From positions 1-64,000 of the forward strand of contig JAGWVN010000005.1 of assembly GCA_018970865.1 (NCBI GenBank): a DNA stretch of 64,000 bases, written 5' to 3'. The notes under the pieces were generated by a model. It saw nothing but the letters and a program-made list of their open reading frames with translations. It searched no databases and was not told where the DNA came from. The DNA is from Betaproteobacteria bacterium. GTDB taxonomy: Bacteria; Pseudomonadota; Gammaproteobacteria; Burkholderiales; Burkholderiaceae_E. A program made the translations under genes and the position numbers. Below, piece by piece: positions 24,154 to 33,320 of the stretch. Position 1 is the stretch's first letter, and the number at the start of each line of letters is the position of its first letter.

Positions 24154-24714
24154 ATGAGCGACATTCCGCCCGTGCCGCGCGGCGCCCCCGGGCTGCCCGC
24201 CACCCCCTGCGCCCGCGAGGACGCCGCCGCCCGGCGCCGCGCGCGTCTGCGCGAACTCGGCTACACCATGCTGGAGGTGATGGTGGCCGTGGGCATCGTC
24301 GCCGTCATCGCCACCTTCGCGGTGAGGGCCTACGACCGCTACCTGGACCGCACCAAGGCGGCCACCGCCGTGAGCGACATCCTCGAGCTTTCCAACCGCA
24401 TCAAGAGCTTCGAACTGAACAACCGGCGCCTGCCGGAGAGCCTCGATGAAATCGGCCGCGGCGGGGTTGCCGACCCGTGGGGCCGCCCCTACCAGTACTT
24501 CAACCTCGAGGTCGAGAAGGGCAACGGCCAGGCGCGGCAGCGCAAGAACCTCAAGCCGCTGAACACCGACTACGACCTCTACAGCATCGGGCCCGATGGC
24601 CAGACGGCCGTCAGGATTTCCGATGACACGGCGCTGGATGATGTGGTCCGGGGCCTGAACGGCCGGTTCACCGGCTTCGCGCGGGACCTCGACCCCACGG
24701 CGAGCAACAAGTGA
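24154..24714 (+). CDS. Type IV pilin-like/GspG-like pseudopilin
   Basis: 186-residue protein with a prepilin peptidase site (ELG|YTMLEVMVAVGIVAVIATFAV, cleavage after Gly at about 41; the +5 Glu is present), one hydrophobic helix and a C-terminal globular part. That part has GVADPWGRPYQYFN, the calcium-loop region typical of the major pseudopilin GspG, and DLYSIGPDGQ. The leader of about 40 residues is unusually long and Arg/Ala-rich. No other type II secretion or pilus gene is nearby. The TGA stop overlaps the GTG start of the downstream GGDEF-EAL gene (GTGA), so the two are translated together. Confidence 0.85.
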   Translation: MSDIPPVPRGAPGLPATPCAREDAAARRRARLRELGYTMLEVMVAVGIVAVIATFAVRAYDRYLDRTKAATAVSDILELSNRIKSFELNNRRLPESLDEIGRGGVADPWGRPYQYFNLEVEKGNGQARQRKNLKPLNTDYDLYSIGPDGQTAVRISDDTALDDVVRGLNGRFTGFARDLDPTASNK

Positions 24715-27572
24715 GCGCGCCGGCCGCGGCTTCCTGGCTGGGCAGCGCGCTCGGCACCCGGGTGGCCCGGCGGATGCTGCTGGCTTTTCTGCTGCTGGGC
24801 ATCCTGCCGGCGGCGATCACCCTGGGCGTGGGCCAGCATCAGGCCCGCGAGGCGCTGCTGGCGCGCCACTACGCGGGCCTGGGCGAATCCATCGACTCGC
24901 TCACCCAGGTCATGATCGAACGGCTCATCGCCTATGACGGGATGGCCGCCAGCCGGATCGAGCGACAGGACATCGCCGGCCTGATGGCTGACGCGGCCAC
25001 GCCCTTCGACCGGGTGGCCCGCCTGCCGGTCTCCGGGGCGCCTGCCTGGGCCCTGCCCGGTCAGCCCGATGCGCCGCCCGCGGGCCTCGCGGCGCAGCCC
25101 CGTCCGCAAGCCGGGCGGGCGAGCCTGGCGGTGCTGGGCGCCGACGGCCCGGGACCCGCCGAGGTCTGGCTGCTGCGGCCGGAAGCCGGCACCGCTGGGG
25201 CCCCATCCGGATCCACGCTGGCCATGCGCCTGAACCGCGCCGTGCTCTGGGCAGGCACCGACCTGCAGGCGGCCAATGCCACCTTCTGCGCCCTGGATGC
25301 CCGGGTCCAGCCGATCTTCTGTGAGCGCCCACTGCCACGCAGCGTGCTGGATCAGCTCGGCGCGCGGCCAGCCAACCAGGTGCTGGGCCGGGTGGCGTGG
25401 ACGGGCGAGGAAGACCAGAGCAGCGTCTTCGGGGAGGTGTTCCTGAAGTCGCGGTTCGACACCGAGAGCTGGCTGCTCGTGCTCACCCAGCCGGTGCGGA
25501 TCGCCCGCACCGCGGAGCAGCAGCTCAACCAGGCCGTGCTGCCCGCCGCCCTGCTGGCGCTGATGAGCGCCCTGCTGCTCGCGCTGGTGGCGGTCCGGCG
25601 CACCCTCGGACCGCTGCAGTCGCTCACCCAGGCTACCGAGCGGCTGGCCGAGCGGGACTTCGGCCATCGGGTGGCGGTCAGCGGCGACAGTGAATTCGCC
25701 CTGCTCGGCCGCTCCTTCAACCGGATGGCCGAGGGTCTGGCTCAACAGTTCGACACCCTGGGCGCGCTGGCCCGGATCGACCAGCTGATCCTGGAGGGCC
25801 GGCCGGCGCGCGAGATCGCCGGCATCGCCCGAGACCTGATGGTGCGCGGACTGCCGGGCGCGGCCGTGGCCGTGGCCGTGGCCGATGAGGGCGGCTGGTG
25901 GCTCTGCCAGGGCGAGGGCGGCCAGCGGCAGGATCGGCTGCTCCCGGCCCCCGAGGCGCAATGGCTCGACCAGAGCACGGCCGAGGGCGGCCGGGTGATC
26001 GCCCCGGAAGCGCCCCCCGGCGCGCAGGCGCTGCGGCCTCGGCCGGATCTTCCCGCGCGGCTGGAGCCGGTGATCGCCAATGGCCAGATGGCCGGCGCGC
26101 TGCTCGCCGCGCGCGATGCGGGCACGCCGCTCACGGCGTCCGAGCAGGCCCTGATCACCGGCCTGGCCGGCCGCCTGGCGGTCGGGCTGGAGGCTGCACG
26201 GCGGGCCGCCTTGCTGGAAGTGCGCGCCAACATCGACTCGCTCACCGGTTTGCCCAACCGGCCGAATTTCCTGGAGCAGCTCGGCGAACGGCTGAGCCGC
26301 GCTCAAGCCGAAGGCGGGCGCGAGACCGTGCTCTTCGTCGATCTGGACGGCTTCTCCCACATCAACGACAGCCTCGGCCATGCCGCCGGCGACCGCATGC
26401 TCGGCGAGGTCGGGCGCCGGCTGCGCGAGACCCTGGGCGAACGCGGCGTGGTGGCCCGCCTGGGCGGCGACGAGTTCGCGCTCGCGCTCTCGGCGGTGGA
26501 TGACGACGCGGCGCGGGCGCAGGCCGAGCAGCTGGTGGCCACGCTGGCCCGGCCCTTCGAGCTCGCCGGGGCCAACCGCTACATCAATGCCTGCATCGGC
26601 ATCGCCAGCTACCCCGACCAGGGCAGCGACCCGGCCGAGCTGCTGCGCCACGCCGACATGGCGATGTACCGCGCCAAGGCCAAGGGCCAGGGCTCGGTGG
26701 CCATCTACCTCGCCGACATGCAGGCCGAAGCCGTGCGCCGCGCCGAGCTCGACACCGAGATCCGGCGGGCCCTGGCGCGCGGCGAGTTCCTGCTGCACTA
26801 CGAACCGCTGGTGGAGGCCCGCTCCGGCGTGGTCAAGGGCTGCGAGGCCCTGATCCGCTGGCAGCATCCCGAGCGCGGCATGGTCCCGCCCGGGCGGTTC
26901 ATTCCGCTGGCCGAGGAAACCGGGCTGATCTCGCCGATCGGCAGCTGGGTGCTGCGCGAGGCCTGTCGGCAGTTCATGGAGTGGCGCCGGGATGGCGTGC
27001 CGGTGTCGGTGGTGAGCGTGAATGTGTCGGTGCACCAGTTCCAGCGGCCCGACTTCGTCGATGAAGTGCGCGAGGTGCTGGCGCAGACCGGCATGCCGCC
27101 CAGCGGCCTGAAGCTCGAGATCACCGAGAGCCTGCTGATGGACGAGCCGCGCGAGGTGGAGCAGCGGCTCAACGCCCTCGCGGCGATGGGCCTGAGCCTG
27201 GCGCTCGATGACTTCGGCACCGGCTACTCCTCGCTCACCTACCTGAAGCGGCTGCCGGTGGACTCGATCAAGCTCGACCGCAGCTTCCTCACCGACCTGC
27301 TCGAGAGCCAGGAGGCGCGCGATCTGGCGCGCTCGGCCATCGGCATGCTGCACGCCCTGCGCAAGGAGGTGGTGGCCGAGGGCGTGGAGAAGCCCGAGCA
27401 CCGGGTGCTGCTCGCCGGCTGGGGCGCCGACCTGCTGCAGGGCTGGGTGTTCAGCAAGTCGATGAGCGGGCCGGCCTTTGCCGACTATGTGCTGAGCAAT
27501 CCGATCGCGCCCCTCGGACCCGCAGGCGCCACGCGAGCCGGGGCGCGGCCGCCCGCGGCTCAGTCGGCCTGA
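24711..27572 (+). CDS. Membrane GGDEF-EAL cyclic-di-GMP protein
   Basis: 953-residue protein. One membrane helix (about 18-35), a large periplasmic sensor region, a second helix (about 272-295) and a HAMP domain (about 297-343, RRTLGPLQSLTQATERLAERDFGHRV) lead to a GAF-like segment. A GGDEF domain follows, with intact GGDEF at 585-589, then an EAL domain with EAL at 712-714 and DDFGTG from 833. Both active sites look complete, so it could make and degrade cyclic-di-GMP. The start is GTG, overlapping the pilin-like gene's stop. Its own stop overlaps the convergent parB stop by 13 bp. Confidence 0.92.
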   Translation: MSAPAAASWLGSALGTRVARRMLLAFLLLGILPAAITLGVGQHQAREALLARHYAGLGESIDSLTQVMIERLIAYDGMAASRIERQDIAGLMADAATPFDRVARLPVSGAPAWALPGQPDAPPAGLAAQPRPQAGRASLAVLGADGPGPAEVWLLRPEAGTAGAPSGSTLAMRLNRAVLWAGTDLQAANATFCALDARVQPIFCERPLPRSVLDQLGARPANQVLGRVAWTGEEDQSSVFGEVFLKSRFDTESWLLVLTQPVRIARTAEQQLNQAVLPAALLALMSALLLALVAVRRTLGPLQSLTQATERLAERDFGHRVAVSGDSEFALLGRSFNRMAEGLAQQFDTLGALARIDQLILEGRPAREIAGIARDLMVRGLPGAAVAVAVADEGGWWLCQGEGGQRQDRLLPAPEAQWLDQSTAEGGRVIAPEAPPGAQALRPRPDLPARLEPVIANGQMAGALLAARDAGTPLTASEQALITGLAGRLAVGLEAARRAALLEVRANIDSLTGLPNRPNFLEQLGERLSRAQAEGGRETVLFVDLDGFSHINDSLGHAAGDRMLGEVGRRLRETLGERGVVARLGGDEFALALSAVDDDAARAQAEQLVATLARPFELAGANRYINACIGIASYPDQGSDPAELLRHADMAMYRAKAKGQGSVAIYLADMQAEAVRRAELDTEIRRALARGEFLLHYEPLVEARSGVVKGCEALIRWQHPERGMVPPGRFIPLAEETGLISPIGSWVLREACRQFMEWRRDGVPVSVVSVNVSVHQFQRPDFVDEVREVLAQTGMPPSGLKLEITESLLMDEPREVEQRLNALAAMGLSLALDDFGTGYSSLTYLKRLPVDSIKLDRSFLTDLLESQEARDLARSAIGMLHALRKEVVAEGVEKPEHRVLLAGWGADLLQGWVFSKSMSGPAFADYVLSNPIAPLGPAGATRAGARPPAAQSA

Positions 27573-28495
27573 TCGCCCTCGCCCAGGCCCAGACGCTCGA
27601 GCAGTCCCTGGAACTGCTCGGGCCCGGCAAACCCGATCACCAGCTGGCCCCGACCGCGGGCGCCCACCCGGATGCTCACCTCGGCGGCCAGGGCATCGGC
27701 CAGCCGGGTCTGCAGACGCTGCACATCGGGATCGGGCCGGCGGCCGCCTGCCGCGCGCGGCGCACTGGCGGCGGGGTCCTGGGCGCGCTGGTGCTGCAGC
27801 ACCCGCTTCTCGGTCTCGCGCACGGTCAGGCGCTTCTCGACCACCTCGTGAGCCAGCATGATCTGCGCCGCCCGGTCGACGGCCAGCAGCGCGCGGGCAT
27901 GGCCCATGTCGATGTCGCCGGCCAGCAGAAAGGCCTGCACCGGCTCGGCCAGGTTGAGCAGACGCAGCAGGTTGGAGGTGGCGCTGCGCGAACGGCCGAT
28001 CGCCTCGGCGGCCTGCTCGTGCGAGTAGCTGAACTCGTCGATCAGCCGGCGGATGGCCTGGGCCTCCTCCAGCGGGTTGAGGTCTTCGCGCTGGATGTTC
28101 TCGATCAGGGCCATGGCCAGCGCCTGCTCGTCGGCCACCTCGCGCACCAGCACCGGCACCTCGTCGAGGCCGGCGATCTGGGCGGCGCGGAAGCGGCGCT
28201 CGCCGGCGATGATCTCGTAGCGATGGGACTCGAGCGGGCGCACGAGGATGGGCTGCATCACGCCGTGCTGGCGGATGGAATCGGCCAGCTCCTGAAGGGC
28301 GGATTCATCCATGCGCGAGCGCGGCTGATAGCGGCCGGCCTGCAGACGGGCCACCGGGAGCGCGGCCACCGGGCCCGGGGCGGCGGCCGTGCCGGCCACC
28401 GGCAGATCGGCGCCAAGCAGGGCATCGAGGCCGCGACCCAGCCCCTTGGGCTTGGCGGCGGCGGGCGGCTTGCGCCGGGCGGGTGAATCAGTCAT
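27560..28495 (-). CDS. parB: Chromosome-partitioning protein ParB
   Basis: 311-residue CTPase clamp that loads at parS and spreads on DNA. The N-terminal GLGRGLDALLG contacts ParA. The CTP-binding motifs are GERRFRAAQIAGL (box II) and ENIQREDLNPLEEA. The helix-turn-helix (SHEQAAEAIGRSRSATSNLLRLL) recognises parS, two copies of which lie 4-5 kb away. The C-terminal dimerisation domain is present. The ATG at 28495 lies inside the parA 3' end (8 bp overlap). Confidence 0.97.
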   Translation of the reverse strand: MTDSPARRKPPAAAKPKGLGRGLDALLGADLPVAGTAAAPGPVAALPVARLQAGRYQPRSRMDESALQELADSIRQHGVMQPILVRPLESHRYEIIAGERRFRAAQIAGLDEVPVLVREVADEQALAMALIENIQREDLNPLEEAQAIRRLIDEFSYSHEQAAEAIGRSRSATSNLLRLLNLAEPVQAFLLAGDIDMGHARALLAVDRAAQIMLAHEVVEKRLTVRETEKRVLQHQRAQDPAASAPRAAGGRRPDPDVQRLQTRLADALAAEVSIRVGARGRGQLVIGFAGPEQFQGLLERLGLGEGDQAD

Positions 28496-29267
28496 CGGGA
28501 AGGCTCCGGAGGCGCTCGATGAGTTCGGCGGCAAACTCGACATAGCCGCGCGCCCCCTTGGATAAGGGGTCGAAGACCACGCCCGGCATGCCGTGGCTGG
28601 GCGCCTCGGCGAGCCGGACATTGCGGGGAATGATCGCCTTGAAGACCTTGTCGCCGAAGTGCTGCGAGAGCTGCTCGGAGACCTGCTGCGACAGCATCAT
28701 GCGCGGATCGAACATCACCCGCAGCAGGCCGATCACCTTCAGGCGGGTGTTGAAGTTGGCGTGCACTTTCTTGATGCTGTTGACCAGGTCTGACAAGCCC
28801 TCCAGCGCGTAGTACTCGCACTGCATCGGGATGATCACGCCATGGGCCGCGCACAGGCCGTTGAGGGTGAGCATGGAGAGGGAGGGCGGACAGTCGACCA
28901 GCACCACATCGAAGTCGGCATCCACGGCGGTCAGCGCATCGCGCAATCGCAGCTCGCGGCGGTCGAGATCGACCAGTTCGACCTCGGCGCCGGCCAGTTC
29001 GCGGTTGGCCGGCAGCACCCGAAAGCCGCCATGCGGCGTGGGCTGGGCGGCCTCGGCCACCGAACTCTGGCCGATGAGCACCTGGTAGACCGAGCGCGGC
29101 AGGGTGCGCTTGTCGATGCCGCAGCCCATGGTGGCATTGCCCTGCGGATCGAGGTCGACCAGCAGCACCCGCTGGCCGAGCTGGTCGAGCGCGGCGGCAA
29201 GGTTGACGGTGGTGGTGGTCTTGCCCACCCCGCCCTTCTGGTTGGCGACGACGAAGATGCGTGACAT
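28488..29267 (-). CDS. parA: Chromosome-partitioning ATPase ParA
   Basis: 259-residue deviant Walker ATPase that moves ParB-parS complexes over the nucleoid. KGGVGKTTT is at residues 11-19, with the signature lysine at 11. DLDPQGNAT is at about 40, and VLVDCPPSLSMLTLN is the Walker B region. It has the short N-terminus of chromosomal (Soj-type) ParA, without a DNA-binding HTH extension. It starts two bases after the rsmG stop and overlaps parB by 8 bp. Confidence 0.97.
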   Translation of the reverse strand: MSRIFVVANQKGGVGKTTTTVNLAAALDQLGQRVLLVDLDPQGNATMGCGIDKRTLPRSVYQVLIGQSSVAEAAQPTPHGGFRVLPANRELAGAEVELVDLDRRELRLRDALTAVDADFDVVLVDCPPSLSMLTLNGLCAAHGVIIPMQCEYYALEGLSDLVNSIKKVHANFNTRLKVIGLLRVMFDPRMMLSQQVSEQLSQHFGDKVFKAIIPRNVRLAEAPSHGMPGVVFDPLSKGARGYVEFAAELIERLRSLPDD

Positions 29268-29269
29268 GG

Positions 29270-29995
29270 TCAGGCCAGGGCTGGCGCACTGCGGCGCTGA
29301 AGCAGCAGCAGGTGGCGACGGGCATCCATCTGCGGAACGGCCAGTGTAATCGCAGCCGACAGGTTCACGCCCTCGGGCAGTTCACGCAGCTCCGGTTCCG
29401 GCAGCACGCCCTTCATGGCGGCCCAGGCGCCCTGCTCGGCCATGAGGGGCAGGCTCAGCCGGATGAACTCGGCCAGGGTGCCGAAGGCCCGCGACACCGC
29501 CAGCGTCACCGGCGGCAGATCGCGCAGGGCCGGCTCCGGTGGGCGGTCGGGCCAGAGCCGGGCATGGTGGGCGTGCAGGTTGCTCAGGCCGAGCTCGGCG
29601 CGCAGCTGCCGGGCGAAGGCGGCCTTCTTGGCCACGGCGTCCACGCAGTGCACCTGCACCCCGGGCGCGCAGATGGCCAGCACGGCACCGGGCAGCGCGC
29701 CACCGCTGCCGACATCGAGCACCACCGCCCCGTCGGCAAGGTGGTCTCGCCCCGCCCGGGCGGCATCGCGCAGGGGCGCAATGACGGCCAGGCAGTCGAA
29801 GCAGTGCTGCACCAGCATCTCGGCGGGGTCACGCACCGCGGTGAGGTTGTGGGTGGCGTTCCAGCGCGCCAGCAGCGCGAGATGGCCAAGCAGCAGGCGC
29901 TGGCGGTCGTCGGGCAGGCTCAGGCCCAGCGCCGACAGCGCCCCGGCCAGGCGGGCGGGGGCATCGTCCGGCAAGGACGGGCCGATGCGGCTCAC
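29270..29995 (-). CDS. rsmG: 16S rRNA (guanine527-N7)-methyltransferase RsmG
   Basis: 241-residue SAM-dependent methyltransferase that modifies G527 of 16S rRNA (GidB). The core reads WNATHNLTAVRDPAEMLVQHCFDCLAV, and VVLDVGSGGALPGAVLAI is the SAM-binding motif I. The family SRAFGTLAEF follows. GTG start, three bases after the mnmG stop; it is followed after two bases by parA. Loss of this gene is known to give low-level streptomycin resistance in other bacteria. Confidence 0.95.
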   Translation of the reverse strand: MSRIGPSLPDDAPARLAGALSALGLSLPDDRQRLLLGHLALLARWNATHNLTAVRDPAEMLVQHCFDCLAVIAPLRDAARAGRDHLADGAVVLDVGSGGALPGAVLAICAPGVQVHCVDAVAKKAAFARQLRAELGLSNLHAHHARLWPDRPPEPALRDLPPVTLAVSRAFGTLAEFIRLSLPLMAEQGAWAAMKGVLPEPELRELPEGVNLSAAITLAVPQMDARRHLLLLQRRSAPALA

Positions 29996-29998
29996 TGC

Positions 29999-31918
29999 TC
30001 AGGCCGCCTGCTGCAGACGCCGCTTGCGCAGATAGACCAGCAGCAGAGAGACCGCCGCCGGCGTGACCCCGGAGATGCGGGAGGCCTGGCCCACGGTCTC
30101 GGGGCGCTGCGCGGTCAGCTTGCCCCGCACCTCGTTGGACAGCCCGCGCACCCGGGTGTAGTCGAAATCAGGGGGAATGGCGAGGTCCTCATGGCGGCTG
30201 GCCCGGGCCACCTCGGCCTGCTGGCGAACGATGTAGCCCGCGTACTTGCACTGGATCTCGATCTGCTCCACCACCTCGGTGGCGCGCAGCGGATCGAGGC
30301 CGAGGGCCTCGGCGCGCTCGGGCACGCCGGGGCCGGCCACCGACATCAGCGCGGCATAGCGCACCTCGGGGCGGGCGAGCAGTTCGGCCAGGGTGTGGTC
30401 GCGCTCGATCGGCTGGCCGAGCACCGCCGTGGCCTGTTCGGGCGGCAGTTTTTTCGGGTTGACGCTGGTGTCGCGCAGCCGCTGGAGCTCGGTCTCGATC
30501 GCATCGCGCTTGCGGCAGAACGCAGCCCAGCGGGCGTCGTCGACGCAGCCGAGCCGCCGTCCGATCTCGGTGAGGCGCAGATCGGCGTTGTCTTCCCGCA
30601 GGCTCAGCCGGTACTCGGCCCGGCTGGTGAACATCCGGTAGGGCTCGGAAACCCCACGGGTGATGAGGTCATCGACCAGCACGCCGAGGTAGGCCTGGTC
30701 CCGACGCAGGGTGAAGGGCTCGCGGCCGAGCACCGCCAGACCGGCGTTCAGGCCGGCCAGCAGGCCCTGGGCGGCGGCCTCCTCGTAGCCGGTGGTGCCG
30801 TTGATCTGCCCGGCAAAGTACAGACCGGCGATCGCCCGGGTCTCGAGCGTGGCCTTCAGGCCGCGGGGGTCGAAATAGTCGTACTCGATGGCATAGCCCG
30901 GACGGATGAGGTGGGCCTTCTCCAGGCCGACGATGCTGTGCACCAGGTCGAGCTGCACATCGAACGGCAGGCTGGTGGAGATGCCGTTGGGGTAGAACTC
31001 ATGGGTGTCCAGGCCTTCCGGCTCGAGGAACACCTGATGGGCCGACTTGTCGGCGAAACGGTGGATCTTGTCTTCCACCGACGGGCAGTAGCGCGGCCCT
31101 ACCCCCTCGATCACGCCGGTGTACATCGGGCTGCGATCCAGGCCGCCGCGGATGATCTCGTGGGTGCGGGGATTGGTGTGGGTGATCCAGCAGGGCAACT
31201 GGCGCGGATGCTGCGCCGGATCACCCAGGAAGGAGAACACCGGCACCGGGTCGAGATCGCCGGGCTGCGCCTCGCAGCGCGAGAAATCGATGCTGCGGCC
31301 ATCGATGCGCGGCGGGGTGCCGGTCTTCAGCCGGCCTTGCGGCAGCTTCAGTTCGCGCAGGCGCGCCGCCAGGGAGATCGACGGCGGATCGGCCGCCCGG
31401 CCGGCCGAGTAGCGCGCCAGCCCGACATGGACCAGGCCGTTCAGGAAGGTGCCCGCGGTGAGCACCACCGCGCGGGCGCGAAAGCGCAGGCCGAGCTGGG
31501 TGACCGCGCCGCAGACCCGGTCGCCTTCCACGATGAGATCATCCACGGCCTGCTGGAAGATCTCGAGGTGGGGCTGGTTCTCGAGGCGCCGGCGGATGGC
31601 TTGCCGATAGAGCACCCGATCGGCCTGAGCGCGGGTGGCGCGCACCGCCGGACCCTTGCTGGCATTCAGGATGCGGAACTGGATGCCGGCCTCATCGGTG
31701 GCGGCCGCCATGGCGCCGCCAAGCGCATCGATCTCCTTGACGAGATGGCCCTTGCCGATGCCCCCGATGGACGGATTGCAGGACATCTGTCCGAGGGTCT
31801 CGATGCTGTGGGTGAGCAGCAGCGTGCTGGCGCCGAGTCGGGCGCTGGCCAGGGCGGCCTCGGTGCCTGCATGGCCCCCGCCCACGACGATCACATCGAA
31901 GGTCTTCGGATAGTCCAT
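29999..31918 (-). CDS. mnmG: tRNA uridine-5-carboxymethylaminomethyl modification enzyme MnmG
   Basis: 639-residue FAD protein (GidA) that works with MnmE to modify the wobble uridine of several tRNAs. The dinucleotide motif [10 protein letters not shown] is at residues 13-22. [22 protein letters not shown] and [21 protein letters not shown] are family signatures. The C-terminal helical domain ends [42 protein letters not shown]. The ATG at 31918 gives the family N-terminus ([15 protein letters not shown]); the 153 codons open upstream are non-coding by composition. First gene of the mnmG-rsmG-parA-parB unit. Confidence 0.97.
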   Translation of the reverse strand: MDYPKTFDVIVVGGGHAGTEAALASARLGASTLLLTHSIETLGQMSCNPSIGGIGKGHLVKEIDALGGAMAAATDEAGIQFRILNASKGPAVRATRAQADRVLYRQAIRRRLENQPHLEIFQQAVDDLIVEGDRVCGAVTQLGLRFRARAVVLTAGTFLNGLVHVGLARYSAGRAADPPSISLAARLRELKLPQGRLKTGTPPRIDGRSIDFSRCEAQPGDLDPVPVFSFLGDPAQHPRQLPCWITHTNPRTHEIIRGGLDRSPMYTGVIEGVGPRYCPSVEDKIHRFADKSAHQVFLEPEGLDTHEFYPNGISTSLPFDVQLDLVHSIVGLEKAHLIRPGYAIEYDYFDPRGLKATLETRAIAGLYFAGQINGTTGYEEAAAQGLLAGLNAGLAVLGREPFTLRRDQAYLGVLVDDLITRGVSEPYRMFTSRAEYRLSLREDNADLRLTEIGRRLGCVDDARWAAFCRKRDAIETELQRLRDTSVNPKKLPPEQATAVLGQPIERDHTLAELLARPEVRYAALMSVAGPGVPERAEALGLDPLRATEVVEQIEIQCKYAGYIVRQQAEVARASRHEDLAIPPDFDYTRVRGLSNEVRGKLTAQRPETVGQASRISGVTPAAVSLLLVYLRKRRLQQAA

Positions 31919-32397
31919 CGGAGTCTGCCTGCGTGCGGCTAAACCGGCCATGATAACGAAAAGCGGGCAGCATGGGGTGAACTCCGTGCGTTCCGGGGAC
32001 CTTGCCGCTGACGGTGTTCGCTGCGGCGAGCCGGTGGTGAAGCCCTGTTGACCGTGGGCGCGACCGACACCGTCCTGGGCTTCAGCTTTCGGCAGAGCAC
32101 AATCACAGACCCGCTGACCCGCGTGGGTGGCCAGCCGGGTTGAGCACTGGCGCGGGACCCATCCGAGGGAGTCATTCAAGAAATCCCCTGAAGGCACAAT
32201 CGATCGACTGAGGCCACTGGCCGGGGGCCTGACCTGGCCACCGCCGCGTGGCGCGGTGCCATCAGCACCCTGGGGTTGACTCGGTGTGTGGCCGACCGTC
32301 ACGGCAGGAGAAGAATGCTCGGCCCGGCATTCCCGGCTGGGCCTCGCACGCCCTGCGGGCTGATCTGCCCCTGGCATCGCGCCTTGGGCGGCGCCAG

Positions 32398-32413
32398 TGT
32401 TCCACGTGAAACA
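32398..32413. promoter_or_regulatory. parS site 1 (TGTTCCACGTGAAACA)
   Basis: The 16 bases differ from the general bacterial parS consensus TGTTTCACGTGAAACA at a single position, and keep the central CACGTG. It lies 480 bp upstream of mnmG and 3.9 kb from parB. Confidence 0.88.
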
Positions 32414-33210
32414 CCGGCGAGGCGGAGTCCGGCGAAAGACGCTATCGATTCAGCCCTGCGCCGAGCGTGCGTGCCCGATCAGTCCTCGTCAGGCCATCGA
32501 TGAACGCAGGATCGCGCGGCACTCATCAGTTCAACAGCCCGGCGGATGGACGGGGGGACTGAAAAGGGCGGGGGAGCCGGTTGGGCCGAGACGAGAGGCG
32601 CGAAGACGAGGCTCGCGCTGTCGGGCGGGACGATCAGACTGGCAGGGCCCCGTTACGGCCGAAGCCTGGCGCATCCGACTGAGGGTCGGGGTGGTCTGCA
32701 GGTCCACCCCCCGCCCCGATGACATCCGCCGAACCCGGGGTTGACGAGATGCTTGGATCTGCTTGATTGGGTTGAACCGGTCGACACGGGCTTCGCGGGA
32801 ATCCATCCGCGCGGCGCGAGGCGCTCCTGGAGTTGCGTCCTGATCCGCACAGGCATCGTCCGAGCCGTTGCGAGGAAGCGGTGCGGGTGGTGGACTTGTC
32901 CGGGACACCGGCCTCGCCCGGCCAGAGCAGCCCGCTGACCAGGGCACTTCAGCCGCCACCCCCCCGCCCCGCAGACGGGTCCGATCCGACGCTTCGGCCG
33001 CACAAGGGCGCCGGAAAGCCGAGAGATTCGGATGACCAACGCACTTCGCGCTGGCCGGGAGCGCGGTCGCAACCGGGCTAACCGGTTCTTCCAGGTGACC
33101 GCCGCCGGGTTTCACCCTGACGGAGTCCTGGCAAGGTCGCACCTCGCCAAGGCTCAGCCGATTGAATGCCGCTGTCGCATCAAGGTCTCGGCGAGGGCGG
33201 ACGTAGACCC

Positions 33211-33226
33211 TGTTCCACGTGGAACA
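33211..33226. promoter_or_regulatory. parS site 2 (TGTTCCACGTGGAACA)
   Basis: A perfect 16-bp palindrome of the symmetric parS variant, 813 bp from parS 1. It lies between the candidate origin region and the GMC oxidoreductase gene. Confidence 0.88.
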
Positions 33227-33320
33227 CGCCGGACTTCGCCGAGCGGAAGGCCCTCTCCCCGTGACCGACTACCCTCATCGCCAGCCAGGCCAAACTCGGT
33301 GCACGCCGGCTCACGGACAC

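Larger units (their letters stand above)
31919..33320. other. 1.4-kb non-coding region with two parS sites (candidate origin region)
   Basis: This is the longest stretch without a recognisable gene. Several short reading frames are open, but their translations are Arg/Pro-rich and resemble no family, as expected of random frames at this GC content. The region includes the mnmG upstream sequence and two near-consensus parS sites at 32398 and 33211. No DnaA box with fewer than two mismatches, no tRNA-like fold and no AT-rich unwinding element were seen. Genes to its left all read leftwards, away from it. It is therefore the expected location of the chromosome origin or its immediate neighbourhood, but sequence proof is lacking. 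Confidence 0.55.

Noticed and set aside
24579-27401. 940-codon minus-strand frame opposite the GGDEF-EAL gene
   Set aside because: The plus-strand protein has intact GGDEF, EAL and HAMP motifs; the antisense frame has none.
29261-31942. 893-codon plus-strand frame opposite rsmG and mnmG
   Set aside because: Antisense to two conserved genes, with biased Gly/Gln/His composition and no domains.
31919-32377. N-terminal extension of MnmG by 153 residues
   Set aside because: The known MnmG N-terminus ([15 protein letters not shown]) starts exactly at the ATG at 31918; the extension has non-coding composition.
32531-33142. 203-codon minus-strand frame in the parS region
   Set aside because: Arg/Pro/Ser-rich, low similarity to any protein, no ribosome site, and it overlaps other equally poor frames.
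31919-33320. tRNA or structured RNA genes in the gap
   Set aside because: No T-loop GGTTCRANNCC or cloverleaf-like pairing was found by eye on either strand.
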